The notes under the pieces are model-generated. The model ran no database searches, had not been told where the DNA came from, and saw nothing but the letters and a program-made list of their open reading frames with translations. 64,000 nt of DNA from a bacterium. GTDB lineage: Bacteria > Planctomycetota > UBA1135 > UBA2386. Where the stretch lies: positions 434,001 to 498,000 of the forward strand of contig JAUILN010000002.1 of the NCBI GenBank assembly GCA_030432695.1, written 5' to 3'. The translations under genes were made by a program, and so were the position numbers. Shown here one piece after another: positions 35,190 through 44,405 of this stretch (positions are counted from its first letter, which is position 1; every line of letters begins with the position of its first letter).

Positions 35190-36236
35190 TCAGGCGTCGT
35201 TGAGCTCGACGGCGTTGGTCAGCTTGGCCGCGCCGGTCACCGGGTCGGACACGACGGTCTGCAGCTGCAGTGAGCCGAGCGCCGGGACGGTGTGGCCGAA
35301 CGGCAGCAGGATCTGGGTCGCGTCGCCATTCGCATCCAGGGTGGTGGAGAAGGCGTCCGGAACGAGCGGCGCGGTCAGGTGGATCTCGCCGGCGATACCG
35401 ACCAGCGAGATCGGCGACGGGTTGAAGCCCAGGAAGCCGATGAAGGTCGTCGCGATGGCGCCGGGCGAGTTGGCGTCGCGGACGCGGATGGCGATGCCAT
35501 CACCGCGCATGCGGTCGAGGAACACACCGGCGACGCCGAAGCTCGGGTTCGGGCCCCGCTGCGCGGCAGGATCGATATCCGCTCCACCCACCAGGGTCGG
35601 GTTCTCGGTCAGCGCGTAGATCCGGGACGTCCACGACGGCGCGGCGATGAGCGCCGGCGTGGTCCGGTTGATGCCGTACGTCAGGTTCGGGGCGCCCGCG
35701 CGCGGGTTGTCGCCGTTGCCCGTGCCGCTGTAGGTGCAGATCCACATCGACTGCTCGGCACTCGCGCTCAGCCCGATGGCCAGGTGATAGCTACCCGTCG
35801 CCGGCAGCACGTCGGCCGGAGTGGTGAGGGTGATGGTCATCAGCCAGGCGACGCCGCCGGTGTTCATCGTGTCCGACGGCGTGCTGACGTTGCCCGTGCG
35901 GATGAGGTCGTTGGTGGGATCAGGCTGTCCGGGGTTCGCCGGGTCGTCCGCGATCACCGCGAGGGAGAACAACTCGCCGGTCGTCCGGTCGGTGTCCTGG
36001 ATGGTGCAGCGCCAGCCGTTCAGGCGGCCAGGGGTGCCGGCCATGTAGCCACCGACGCCACGGACCATGCCCTGGTCGAAGCGCTGGGTGACATCACCGG
36101 CCTCGGTGGCGGGGATGCCAACCCGGGTCGCGCCCGAGACGGTGTCCGGCCAGAGCCGGTACTCGTTGAGGGACTGGGCGTTGGCGAAAGCGGCGAGGGA
36201 CACGGAAGCCGCGAAGATGAGGGTGGAAGTGCGCAT
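35190..36236 (-). CDS. Exported protein with C-terminal module-like end
   Basis: 348 residues from ATG at 36236, chosen because it begins the signal peptide MRTSTLIFAASVSLAAFANA. The N-terminal region ('YRLWPDTVSGATRVGIPATEAGD', 'WRCTIQDTDRTTGELFSLAVI') is followed by a beta-sandwich-like segment ('LPATGSYHLAIGLSASAEQSMW'). The last 125 residues ('QRGPNPSFGVAGVFLDR', 'FIGFLGFNPSPISLVGIAGEIHL', 'GSLQLQTVVSDP') resemble the shared C-terminal module without its Cys residues. Convergent with the hydrolase-like gene (29 bases between stops). I do not recognise a function. Confidence 0.85.
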   Translation of the reverse strand: MRTSTLIFAASVSLAAFANAQSLNEYRLWPDTVSGATRVGIPATEAGDVTQRFDQGMVRGVGGYMAGTPGRLNGWRCTIQDTDRTTGELFSLAVIADDPANPGQPDPTNDLIRTGNVSTPSDTMNTGGVAWLMTITLTTPADVLPATGSYHLAIGLSASAEQSMWICTYSGTGNGDNPRAGAPNLTYGINRTTPALIAAPSWTSRIYALTENPTLVGGADIDPAAQRGPNPSFGVAGVFLDRMRGDGIAIRVRDANSPGAIATTFIGFLGFNPSPISLVGIAGEIHLTAPLVPDAFSTTLDANGDATQILLPFGHTVPALGSLQLQTVVSDPVTGAAKLTNAVELNDA

Positions 36237-36600
36237 GTGTGCGAGTCGATGAATGGTTGGAAGGGATGCGGGGTCCAGAGGGCAGGCGATGAGAACTCCG
36301 AGCCTCTGGCCCGAAGCGCGCGCTCTAGGTCGCACGAGTCGTGGCAACTACAGCCAAGTAGCCGGCTTTCTCCGGTTTCACTCCCGGATCGGGACCCCTG
36401 CAGGGAAGAGTGCCTGCCGAACCCGGGCGTCATCCGCTGGCCCCGCTCCCCACTTGCGCCGGTTCGCAAGATGATCGTTGGGCGTCAGCAGATCGGTTCG
36501 ATTCGTAGCTTGGATCCATCCGCGCCACGACGCTCCTCGGCGTGGTGATCCCGACGCCCGCCTATCCCCACCGCCGCCCCACGCTCCGGAGTCCCCGCCG
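36237..36600. promoter_or_regulatory. 364-base divergent intergenic region
   Basis: Separates a minus-strand exported protein from a plus-strand kinase. Around 36340-36400 there are short inverted repeats, including CCGG...CCGG around an AGAAAG loop on the minus strand, and AGCC/GGCT pairs. A structured leader is possible but matches no riboswitch consensus I know. No convincing sigma-70-type promoter pair is seen. Confidence 0.3.
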
Positions 36601-39231
36601 ATGCACGACCACGACGAAGACCTCCTGATCGACTTCGTCAGCCGCGCCCTCGACGACGTCGATGCCGGCCGCACCGTCGACCTCCAGGCGCTCTGCGCGG
36701 AGCGACCCGACCTCGTCCCGGCCGTCGCCGAGGCGCTCGGACTGCGCAGTGACCTCGGCGACCTGACCCGCGCCAGCCGCGACCGCGACCCGATGGAAGG
36801 CCGGGTCCTGGCCGGCCGCTACCGCCTGGAGTCGAGCCTGGGCCGCGGTGCCATGGGCATCGTCCACCTCGCGCGCGACCTGACCCTCGACCGCCGCGTC
36901 GCGGTGAAGACCTTCGACGACCGGTTCGGTGCCGCCGACGACCCGGTGCGCAGCCAGCGCTTCCTCCGCGAGGCCCGCTCGCTCGCCGCCCTGAACCACC
37001 CCCACGTCGTGGCGATCCACGACCACGGCCGCGACGAGGAGCACGGCACGCTGTTCGTCGTGATGGAGCTGCTGCACGGCGCCTCCCTCGCCGACCTGAT
37101 GAGTGGCAGCGGCCCGAACGCGGCGCGGCTCGACGCGCAGGCTGCCCACATCGCGCACGCGCTCGGTACGAACGAGTCCAGCGTGCCGGAGTCGACCTGG
37201 CTGCGCTGCGCCTGCCATTGGCTCGGCCAGGTCGCCGAAGGTCTGGAAGCAGCCCACGCCGCCGGCCTCGTCCACCGCGACGTGAAGCCCTCCAACATCT
37301 GGATCCGCCGCGACGGCCAGGCCCTGCTGCTCGACTTCGGGATCGCGGTGCGGGCCGACGACCCGGCGCTGACCCAGTCGGAGTCGGCACTCGGCACGCC
37401 CTGGTACATGGCGCCGGAACAGGCCCGTGGCACCGACCGCGCCACCGATCCACGCATCGACGTGTACGGCCTCGCCGCGACCCTCTACCACCTCGTCACC
37501 GGCCAACCGCCGTACGAGGGGGACGGCCGGCAGGTGGTCGCATCGCTGCTGGAGTGCGATCCGCTACCGCCATCCAAGGTCATGCCAGGGTTGCCGCGCG
37601 ACCTCGCCGCGATCCTCGAGAAGGGCATGGAGCGGGATCCGCGTCGCCGCTATCCGTCGGCCGCCGCGATGGCCCGCGACCTGCGTGCCTTTCTCGAGCA
37701 CCGCCCGACCGAGGCCCGGCCGCTCGGCAGGACCGGTCGGCTCGCCCGCGGCGTGCGCCGCCACCCGCTGCGCGCCGGCCTGGCGGTGGCGGGGTTCCTC
37801 CTGGCGCTGGCGGTCTTCGCCGTGGTGTATCTGTTGCCAGCCTGGGAAGCCGAACAGGCGCGGATCCATCGCGCCCGAGTCTTCGCCCTGCGAGCCCAGG
37901 TGCCGCCGAACCTGGCGATCGAAGGCCGTCCCGCACAACGCCTGCACTTCGAAGCCTCCACCCGCGCCGCGGACCTCGATCTGCTCGACCGCATCCTCGC
38001 CCTCGAGCCGGACGACTTCGTGACCCGGCTGTGGCGCGCCAGCCTACGGCTCGATCAAGGCGAGCGCGGACCCGCCACCGACGACATCGACATGCTGGCC
38101 GCGAGCCGGCCCGACGACCCTCTCCTCGCCGAACTCGCCACGCGCTACGCCCGCGCCGCCGACACCCCGCCTGGCATCGAGGCTGTCGACCTTTCCGACC
38201 TCCCCGCCCCTACCACCGCACTGGGTCGCGTCGCCCTCGGCTTCCACCTGCTGCGCCTGCGCGCTGGCAAGGCCGACGACGCGGTCGAGCTGCTGACGGC
38301 AGCAGTCGATGAGCTGCCGCGCGCCCGCGTCCTGCTGACGGTCGCACTGATCGACAAGGGCGACGAACAGCAGGACCTCGCCTCGTTCGCCGCGGCCGCC
38401 CGGCTCGCCGACGAGCTGCGCGAGGAGCGCGGCGCCGACACCGCCTTCACCGCGTTCGCGACCGGCGTCGACCACCTGGTCCGCCGCGACTACTCCGGCG
38501 CGATCCCTTGGTTCGAGCGCGCCGAGCGGCTCTGCCCCGACCGCCACGGCCCGGTGCACAACCTCGCCGTCGCCCACCGCCGGCTGAAGGACCCCGAGCG
38601 CGCGATGACCCTGTTGCGCCGCGCCCGCGAACTCGGACCGACCCACCTGAACACCGCGGTCACGATCGCCCAGACCCTCACCGACCTCGGCCGCTTCGAC
38701 GAGTGCCTGGAGCTGGCGAGGACCTTGCCCGACGACGGCACCGGGGAGCGCGTCTGGCGCGAGCAGGAACTGACCGCCGATGCTCGCTTCACCCGCGCCT
38801 GCGAGATCCTCCGCACCGGCGATCCCGACGCCAAGGAGCGCGCTCGACCAGACTTCGACGCCGCTGTCGAGGGCTTCGGGAAGGCCGCCAACCTGCTCGA
38901 CTCTGGCGATCCACGCCTCGCCCGCCGGATGCGCACCCGCGCCTCGATCGCCCAGGCTCTCGCCGACGACCGCAGCCCCGAAGCCCTCGACGAGTTCCTG
39001 AACCAGCTCCGCGGTTCGGCCGACGATCCCTACCAGATCGCCAACCTGGAGCTGCTCCTGGAGGACCGGCCGCTCGACGTTCCGACCGTCCGCCTGCTAC
39101 GCCGCTACCTGCTCCGCCTGTCCCGCGACCTGGGCCGCCTCGACACCGGCCTCGTGCAGCGGATGGCAACCCGGGACTCGCTGGTGCGGAAGCTGCCTGA
39201 TCTTCCGGAACCGCCGAAGGAGGACAGGTAG
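36601..39231 (+). CDS. Membrane Ser/Thr protein kinase with C-terminal TPR region
   Basis: 876 residues from ATG at 36601. An N-terminal helical domain (1-65) precedes the kinase domain (about 74-370): Gly loop GRGAMG (81-86), Lys103, HRDVKPSN (225-232), DFG (245-247), APEQA (271-275). An insert at about 165-200 sits between the hinge and the catalytic loop. A membrane helix at about 392-414 (AGLAVAGFLLALAVFAVVYLL) puts the TPR region outside. TPR-like repeats include 'AIPWFERAERLCPDRHGPVHNLAVAH' split over 'YSGAIPWFERAERLC' and 'AMTLLRRARELGPTHLNTAV'. This layout is common in planctomycetes, often near ECF sigma factors; one lies 1.7 kb downstream. Confidence 0.93.
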   Translation: MHDHDEDLLIDFVSRALDDVDAGRTVDLQALCAERPDLVPAVAEALGLRSDLGDLTRASRDRDPMEGRVLAGRYRLESSLGRGAMGIVHLARDLTLDRRVAVKTFDDRFGAADDPVRSQRFLREARSLAALNHPHVVAIHDHGRDEEHGTLFVVMELLHGASLADLMSGSGPNAARLDAQAAHIAHALGTNESSVPESTWLRCACHWLGQVAEGLEAAHAAGLVHRDVKPSNIWIRRDGQALLLDFGIAVRADDPALTQSESALGTPWYMAPEQARGTDRATDPRIDVYGLAATLYHLVTGQPPYEGDGRQVVASLLECDPLPPSKVMPGLPRDLAAILEKGMERDPRRRYPSAAAMARDLRAFLEHRPTEARPLGRTGRLARGVRRHPLRAGLAVAGFLLALAVFAVVYLLPAWEAEQARIHRARVFALRAQVPPNLAIEGRPAQRLHFEASTRAADLDLLDRILALEPDDFVTRLWRASLRLDQGERGPATDDIDMLAASRPDDPLLAELATRYARAADTPPGIEAVDLSDLPAPTTALGRVALGFHLLRLRAGKADDAVELLTAAVDELPRARVLLTVALIDKGDEQQDLASFAAAARLADELREERGADTAFTAFATGVDHLVRRDYSGAIPWFERAERLCPDRHGPVHNLAVAHRRLKDPERAMTLLRRARELGPTHLNTAVTIAQTLTDLGRFDECLELARTLPDDGTGERVWREQELTADARFTRACEILRTGDPDAKERARPDFDAAVEGFGKAANLLDSGDPRLARRMRTRASIAQALADDRSPEALDEFLNQLRGSADDPYQIANLELLLEDRPLDVPTVRLLRRYLLRLSRDLGRLDTGLVQRMATRDSLVRKLPDLPEPPKEDR

Positions 39232-39390
39232 TCCGCCCGCGGATTTCCCGTTCGCCGCGCGCCGCGCGGGCGAGGGGCTGGTCACGGACCCGCTCGGCCC
39301 GCGATTCCCCCAGGCTCCCGCGACAACCCCTATCCTCAGAGCGGTCCCCGGCCGCTCCGGCTCCCTGCCACATACTCCCCCCGAAGTACC

Positions 39391-40866
39391 ATGAACCGCG
39401 CTCGCTCCATCGTCCGCGCCCCGTCCCCGCGCGCGGCCTGGCTGACCACTGCCTTGCTCTCGACGGTCCCCGTCGCTGCGCAGTGCGTGCCCTCCCGCGG
39501 CCCGTTCGCCGGCGCCCCGATCACCATCTCGCTGCAGGACGGCTCCGCCAACGGCGTCCGCGGCGTCGAGCTGCGCCACAAGGAACCGGGCTTCACCACC
39601 ACGATGCCGGCCCGCTGGTCGGGCCCGTCGACGGCGCCCGACTTCAACCTCGACACCGTGATGGCCAACTGCGGCGCGGCCGGCAACCTGCCCGACGTCA
39701 ACGCCTTCTCGATCGGCGAGGACTGGGTGGTCGCCGATGCGGCGGGCCGGGTCAACGTGCCCGCCAACCGCTGGGCCGGACTGACACTGTCATTCACCAG
39801 CAACACCCGTGGCCGCCGCGGCTCGGTGCTCGAACGCGAGGTCAACGCGGCCGACGGCGCACTCGGCGACCTGTTCAGCTACGTGGTGCGCAACAGCGAC
39901 CTGCCGAACGAGATGGTCGAGGTGCTGGAGCGCGCCAACGATTCCGCCGAGCTCGGCCTGCCGCGCGGCGCCGACATCGATGCGCTCGACCACTTCGTCT
40001 CGCAGTTCCAGCAGGGTCCGATCCTGCGCGGCCTGCTGCTCGACCCGCCGACGATGTTCTTCACGGTGTCGCAGGCGACGCTGAACCGCGTGCCACAGGC
40101 TCCCAACAACGACTGGTTCGGCGGCACGCCACCGAGTGCCGCGACGATCTTCCAGGTGCGCCGCGCCTCGGTCACTGCCGGCTGGACCTGCCCGCGCGTC
40201 TGGAAGACCTTCGCCGATCTCGGCCTGCGCCAGGCCGACGACATCGACGCGCTGGCGGTCGACCTGCGCAATCAGAAGATCCTGTTCTCCACCACCAGCC
40301 CGCTGCGCAATCCGATCCTGGTCCTCGACTACTCGCAGGAGTCGGCCAATCCGGTGCCCTACTCCGATCAGAACGGCGTGCCGATCTCCGACAAGATCGA
40401 CATGGTCGAGGACGACGACGTCGACGCGATCTGCGCGATCGACCCGTCGACCCGCGGCAATGCCGCCGGCATCAACATCGCCCACTACATGATGGGCACG
40501 CCGCGCGACAAGGTCTTCGGCTTCCCCAATGCCCGGGTCGACGCCAGCGCCTTCCGCTTCCGTTCGCTGAACCTGCGCGGTGACCGGATCCGCACCCAGT
40601 GCATCGGCTGGCCGCACAATGGCAACGAGAACGGCTTCGCGGTGCTGCTGGCCTCGCCGCTGAACACCACCGTGCCCCTGATCGACGTCGCCTACCTGCG
40701 CCGCACCGCCCGCCCCGGCTTCTGCGGCGACCCACTGTCGGTCGACGTGCAGCTGCCCGCGGCGTTTGCGGCGATCCAGGGCTTCTCGCTGTCGTTCCGC
40801 TGGGTGGTCTTCGACGAGAACCTGAACGGCCTCACCGAGGCGTTCCCGCTGCGGATCAACTTGTGA
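39391..40866 (+). CDS. Exported protein with repeated D-D-[IV]-D-A motifs
   Basis: 491 residues. A long N-terminus (MNRARSIVRAPSPRAAWLTTALLSTVPVAA) makes a signal peptide with an extended n-region. Acidic motifs recur: ADIDALDHFV, DDIDALAVDLR and DDDVDAICAID, each followed by a hydrophobic strand such as 'KILFSTTSPLRN', as in dockerin- or propeller-like calcium-binding repeats. The C-terminus ('PGFCGDPLSVDVQLPAAFAA', 'SLSFRWVVFDENLNG', 'FPLRINL') resembles the end of the shared module. It lies between a kinase gene and an ECF sigma gene, all on the same strand. No enzyme family is recognised. Confidence 0.85.
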   Translation: MNRARSIVRAPSPRAAWLTTALLSTVPVAAQCVPSRGPFAGAPITISLQDGSANGVRGVELRHKEPGFTTTMPARWSGPSTAPDFNLDTVMANCGAAGNLPDVNAFSIGEDWVVADAAGRVNVPANRWAGLTLSFTSNTRGRRGSVLEREVNAADGALGDLFSYVVRNSDLPNEMVEVLERANDSAELGLPRGADIDALDHFVSQFQQGPILRGLLLDPPTMFFTVSQATLNRVPQAPNNDWFGGTPPSAATIFQVRRASVTAGWTCPRVWKTFADLGLRQADDIDALAVDLRNQKILFSTTSPLRNPILVLDYSQESANPVPYSDQNGVPISDKIDMVEDDDVDAICAIDPSTRGNAAGINIAHYMMGTPRDKVFGFPNARVDASAFRFRSLNLRGDRIRTQCIGWPHNGNENGFAVLLASPLNTTVPLIDVAYLRRTARPGFCGDPLSVDVQLPAAFAAIQGFSLSFRWVVFDENLNGLTEAFPLRINL

Positions 40867-40901
40867 GCCTCGGCCCCACCGATCCGACGTAGGATCCCGC
40901 C

Positions 40902-41573
40902 ATGAGCGAGGCCGACTGGCGGAGCACCCTCGAGGCCGCCGCGGGCGGTGACGCCGCGGGCGGTGACGCCGCGGCGCGGAACGACCTGATCGAGCGCTAT
41001 GCCGACCGGGTGCGATCCCGCGTCCACGCCGAACTCGAGCAGGACTTCCGCCGCAACCACCGCTGGATCCTGCCCCTGTTCAGCACCCGGGACGTGGTGC
41101 AGGACGTGTTCGTCGCGGTGATCCGCTCGCTGTCCACCGGCGAACGGGATCAGCTCGACTTCCCCAGCGAGCACGCGTTCGTCGCCTGGCTGTCGACGGT
41201 GTGCCGCAACCGACTGCTCGACGCGGTGCGCCACCACGAAGCCGGCCGACGCGACGTGCGCCGCTCGGTGCCCGACGCCGAAGGCGAACTCGCCGCCGAC
41301 AAGTCCGACGACGGCCGCGCCGCTCCCGAGCTGGCGGCGCAGCTGGCCGAGCACGCCGCGATCCTCGCCGACGTGCTCGCCGAACTCCCCGAGCGGCAAC
41401 GCGACCTCATCACGATGCGCATCGTCGACGGCGAGAAGTTCGCCGTGCTCGCCGACAAGCTCGGCTTCTCGTCGGAGGAGAGCGTGCGCCAGAGCTTCCA
41501 CCGCGCGCAGGCCAAGCTGTTGGTGAAGCTGCGGGCCAAGGGGCTCCGGCCGCCGGGCGAGACGTTGGGGTGA
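40902..41573 (+). CDS. ECF-type RNA polymerase sigma factor
   Basis: 223 residues. Region 2-like segment 'FSTRDVVQDVFVAVIRSL' with 'HAFVAWLSTVCRNRLLDAVRHH' (region 2.3-2.4), a linker, then region 4 'LAELPERQRDLITMRIVDGEKF' and 'SEESVRQSFHRAQAKLLVKLR'. The N-terminus holds an in-frame direct repeat of 15 bases (40941-40970), giving GGDAAGGDAA. AGGA lies before the ATG. It should direct RNA polymerase to a specific promoter set. It is 35 bases downstream of an exported-protein gene and in the same direction as the membrane kinase at 36601. Its stop is 10 bases from the convergent coiled-coil gene. Confidence 0.9.
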   Translation: MSEADWRSTLEAAAGGDAAGGDAAARNDLIERYADRVRSRVHAELEQDFRRNHRWILPLFSTRDVVQDVFVAVIRSLSTGERDQLDFPSEHAFVAWLSTVCRNRLLDAVRHHEAGRRDVRRSVPDAEGELAADKSDDGRAAPELAAQLAEHAAILADVLAELPERQRDLITMRIVDGEKFAVLADKLGFSSEESVRQSFHRAQAKLLVKLRAKGLRPPGETLG

Positions 41574-41583
41574 GGGGACCCCC

Positions 41584-42363
41584 TCACTTCAGCAGCAGCG
41601 CAACCGCCAACGCGGCGACCACCACGATCAGCACGACCGTCAGGATCATGCTCTGCCGGTTGCCGCGCTCGACGACCTCGGACAGCACCCTGCGGTCAGC
41701 ATCGATCGCCCGGCGGGTCTCCTCGCGGTCGGCCTGCAGCGTGGCGGCGAGCTGCTCGTAGGCCTTCTGCTGCAGCTGCGCGCTCTCGGCGTGCATCTGC
41801 GCGACGGTGGTCTGCAGGGTGGCGAGCGCATCCACGGTCCGACGCTGGTCGGCCTCCTGCCGGTGCATCCGCTCGTCGAACTTCGCCAGCGCGTCGGGGA
41901 TCTGCGCCACCCGCAGCGCCAGCGCTTCGACGCTCGACACCACGTCCTTGGTCAGCGCGGTCTGGGTACCGACGGTGGCCCGCAGGTCCTCCATCAACTG
42001 GATGCCCGCCTCCGAGGCCGCCGGCAGCCCCTCCATCAGCTCGGGCAGGTTGCGCACCGAGTTCTCGAGCTTCTCGGAGGTCCGGTTGTGTGCCTCGATC
42101 TTCCGGTCGATCGCGCCCAGCACATCGGTGAGGTCCTGGAAGCTCTCGCGGATCCGCGACACGACCTCCTGCTTGCTGCCCATCGGCAACAGCCGCCGCT
42201 TGGTCAGCGTGACGCCACGGCTGCGACCGGCCTCGCGCGCCTCCTCACCGAGTTCGCCCGACTCACGCCTGCGCTGCCGGTCGAGCAGCTTACGGAACAG
42301 TTTGGGGTCGACCGGTTCCGGCTCGTGCGGCACCGGACGACCGAGGTCGTCACTTCGGATCAT
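41584..42363 (-). CDS. Tail-anchored coiled-coil protein
   Basis: 259 residues from ATG at 42363; a much longer open frame upstream is a shadow of the plus-strand gene. Charged N-terminus ('KLFRKLLDRQRRRESGELGEEA'), then an extended alpha-helical region with heptad pattern from about residue 65 to 230 ('VVSRIRESFQDLTDVLGAIDRK', 'ALATLQTTVAQMHAESAQLQQ', 'LQADREETRRAIDADRRVLSEV'). A single C-terminal helix (MILTVVLIVVVAALAVALLL) anchors it with the bulk in the cytoplasm. This resembles chemoreceptor-like or membrane-scaffold helices, but no signalling motif is seen. Convergent with the ECF sigma gene and divergent from the LamG-type gene. Confidence 0.85.
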   Translation of the reverse strand: MIRSDDLGRPVPHEPEPVDPKLFRKLLDRQRRRESGELGEEAREAGRSRGVTLTKRRLLPMGSKQEVVSRIRESFQDLTDVLGAIDRKIEAHNRTSEKLENSVRNLPELMEGLPAASEAGIQLMEDLRATVGTQTALTKDVVSSVEALALRVAQIPDALAKFDERMHRQEADQRRTVDALATLQTTVAQMHAESAQLQQKAYEQLAATLQADREETRRAIDADRRVLSEVVERGNRQSMILTVVLIVVVAALAVALLLK

Positions 42364-42570
42364 TCGATAGCTCCCAGTGCGCCATGGGAATGGCGCCGCC
42401 GTGGAGAGTGTCCCATCCGGGTGGCCCAGGGCACAAGACGCCAGGAGGGAAGACTCTTGCGAGTTGGCCGATCCTGGTAGCGCGACACGGAATACGCGGG
42501 CCCGCAGGGAGCATCGCCGCGCCTCGTGGGGTGGTGTCCAAGCCTGCACGTCGGCGGTTAGCTTGCGAAC

Positions 42571-44319
42571 ATGCTTCGTACGACTCTCGCCCTCGGCCGC
42601 GCGCTCTTCGCCGCGATCGCTCTCGTCACCCTGCTCCCCTCCCAGAGTCCGCCCTCGAATGGGCTCGCCCTGTGGCTCCGCGCCGACCGAGGCGTGACGA
42701 CCTCCGGCGGATCCGTGACCGCCTGGGCCGACCAGTCGGGCAATGGCGTCGACCTCACGTCTGGAGTGGCCGGTGCGCCGACCCTCACCCCGAACGTGGT
42801 GAACGGTCTCCCGGCCGTGACCTTCTCGGGCAGCGAGCAGCTCAACGGCGGATTTGCCGGGCCCACCGGAGCGGCGTCGGTGTTCGCGCTGTGCCGTTAC
42901 ACCAACGCATCCTCGAACAACGACTACCTGTACTCGATCGGCCGCCCGGGCAGCAGCGGCTCGATGTACAGCCTCTCTCGCCGCGGTGGCAATGGCGCAT
43001 ACCACTACGACGGCGCCCGCACCAACATCCAAGGCACGCTCCCGCACGGACGGTTCTTCGTCGCGACCCAGGTCTACGGCGGCGGAACGCCGCAGTCGCA
43101 CCAGCTCTTCGAGGGCGCCGACACCGTGATGCAGACCAGCGCCGCGAACGATTACGCGACGGACGGGAGCATCCGCCTGGGCAACTACTCCAGCGGCAGC
43201 TACCGCTTCGTCGGCGACGTCGTGGAGTTCCTGGTCTACGACCGCGCGCTGGACGGAGAAGCCGTCCTGTCCGTGTGGCAGTACCTCCGCCAACGCGCGG
43301 GACTCGCGCCGTTCCACCGCCCGATCGACGGCAGCCTGACCGATTGGTCGGTGGTCCAATACGAACTCAACCAGCAGCCCGACGCCGATTGGCAGATCGC
43401 GGCAGACGGCCAGTCGGTCTACCAGCCGGTGAACGCCGACGCGTCGATCTTCCTCGCTCCGGACGGGACCCAGGACTCCAGCGCCCGCGGCCGCTTCAGC
43501 TCCTCCGGCGGCCCCGACTTCATCGGCTTCGTGTTCGGCTACCAGGACCAGCGGCAGTTCTATCTGTTCGATTGGAAGCGGGTCAGCGCCAGCTACTGCG
43601 GCGCGTCGAAGGCGGCCGGCATGCGGGTCCGGATCATCGACATGCAGAACGGTATGGACCCGACCTGCGCGCAGCTGTGGAGCGACACCGATGGCGTGCA
43701 CACCACCACGTTGCGCTCCAACACCGTGCCCTGGGCGCTCGGCACCGAGTACGAATACGAGCTGACGCGGGTCGCCGGCGGCTTCCGGATCCGCATCCTC
43801 GACGGCAGCACCGTGCTCGAGGACTGGACGATCACCGACAACCGCTACCCGAGCGGCCGCTTCGGCCTCTACCTGCACTCCCAGCAGCAGGTGATCTTCA
43901 CGCGGCCCCTGCTCGGTTGCGACGACCCGACCGGCGTCGACTACGGCAGTGCCTGCACCGGAGTGCTCGGACTCGAACCGACGCTGAGTTCCTGTGGCGG
44001 TGCCTATCCCGGCCAGTCGTTCGAACTGACGATCAGCAACTGCATCGGTGGTTCGTTCGCGGCGGTGCTGCTCGGCCTGTCGCGCACCAACGTGCCCCTC
44101 CCCAATGGCTGCCGCGTCCTCGTCGGCAATCCGCTCGGCACGTTCGGTCCGATCCAGGTGAGTGGCACGGCACCCGCGAACGGCTTCGCGACCCTGCCAC
44201 TGATGCTGCCGGCGACCGTCCCCACCGGCGTCGTCATGGACTTCCAGGCGCTGACCCTCGACGCCACGGTGGCGAATGGCTTCCTGGCCTCGAAGGGTTA
44301 CGAGGTGACGGTGCGCTGA
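42571..44319 (+). CDS. Exported LamG-like plus thrombospondin C-terminal-like protein
   Basis: 582 residues. Signal peptide MLRTTLALGRALFAAIALVTLLPSQ. Residues about 30-235 form a concanavalin/LamG-like domain ('LALWLRADRGVT', 'VTAWADQSGNGVDLT', 'VVEFLVYDRALDGEAVLSVWQYL'). Residues about 245-440 match the thrombospondin type C-terminal (TSPC) domain: 'WSVVQYELNQQPDADWQIA', 'DFIGFVFGYQDQRQFYLFDWKR' and 'GRFGLYLHSQQQVIF'. A Cys-bearing shared C-terminal module follows ('YGSACTGVLG', 'GLSRTNVPLPNGCRVLV', 'GFLASKGYEVTVR'). TSPC domains bind calcium and matrix ligands in animals, so an adhesive role is plausible but inferred. Divergent from the coiled-coil gene. Confidence 0.88.
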   Translation: MLRTTLALGRALFAAIALVTLLPSQSPPSNGLALWLRADRGVTTSGGSVTAWADQSGNGVDLTSGVAGAPTLTPNVVNGLPAVTFSGSEQLNGGFAGPTGAASVFALCRYTNASSNNDYLYSIGRPGSSGSMYSLSRRGGNGAYHYDGARTNIQGTLPHGRFFVATQVYGGGTPQSHQLFEGADTVMQTSAANDYATDGSIRLGNYSSGSYRFVGDVVEFLVYDRALDGEAVLSVWQYLRQRAGLAPFHRPIDGSLTDWSVVQYELNQQPDADWQIAADGQSVYQPVNADASIFLAPDGTQDSSARGRFSSSGGPDFIGFVFGYQDQRQFYLFDWKRVSASYCGASKAAGMRVRIIDMQNGMDPTCAQLWSDTDGVHTTTLRSNTVPWALGTEYEYELTRVAGGFRIRILDGSTVLEDWTITDNRYPSGRFGLYLHSQQQVIFTRPLLGCDDPTGVDYGSACTGVLGLEPTLSSCGGAYPGQSFELTISNCIGGSFAAVLLGLSRTNVPLPNGCRVLVGNPLGTFGPIQVSGTAPANGFATLPLMLPATVPTGVVMDFQALTLDATVANGFLASKGYEVTVR

Positions 44320-44405
44320 GGCGCGGGAGTGGTCGCTGCCAAATGATCGTCAGCGCGGCCGAGTGCCTCGGATCCTCGCCTGGATCCGGTGGACACCGAT
44401 GGCGG

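Noticed and set aside
36237..36600. c-di-GMP or other riboswitch
   Set aside because: Short stems are present, but no known aptamer consensus could be matched.
41584..43878. A 764-codon minus-strand frame
   Set aside because: Only the last 259 codons, from 42363, look like protein; the rest is antisense to the LamG/TSPC gene.
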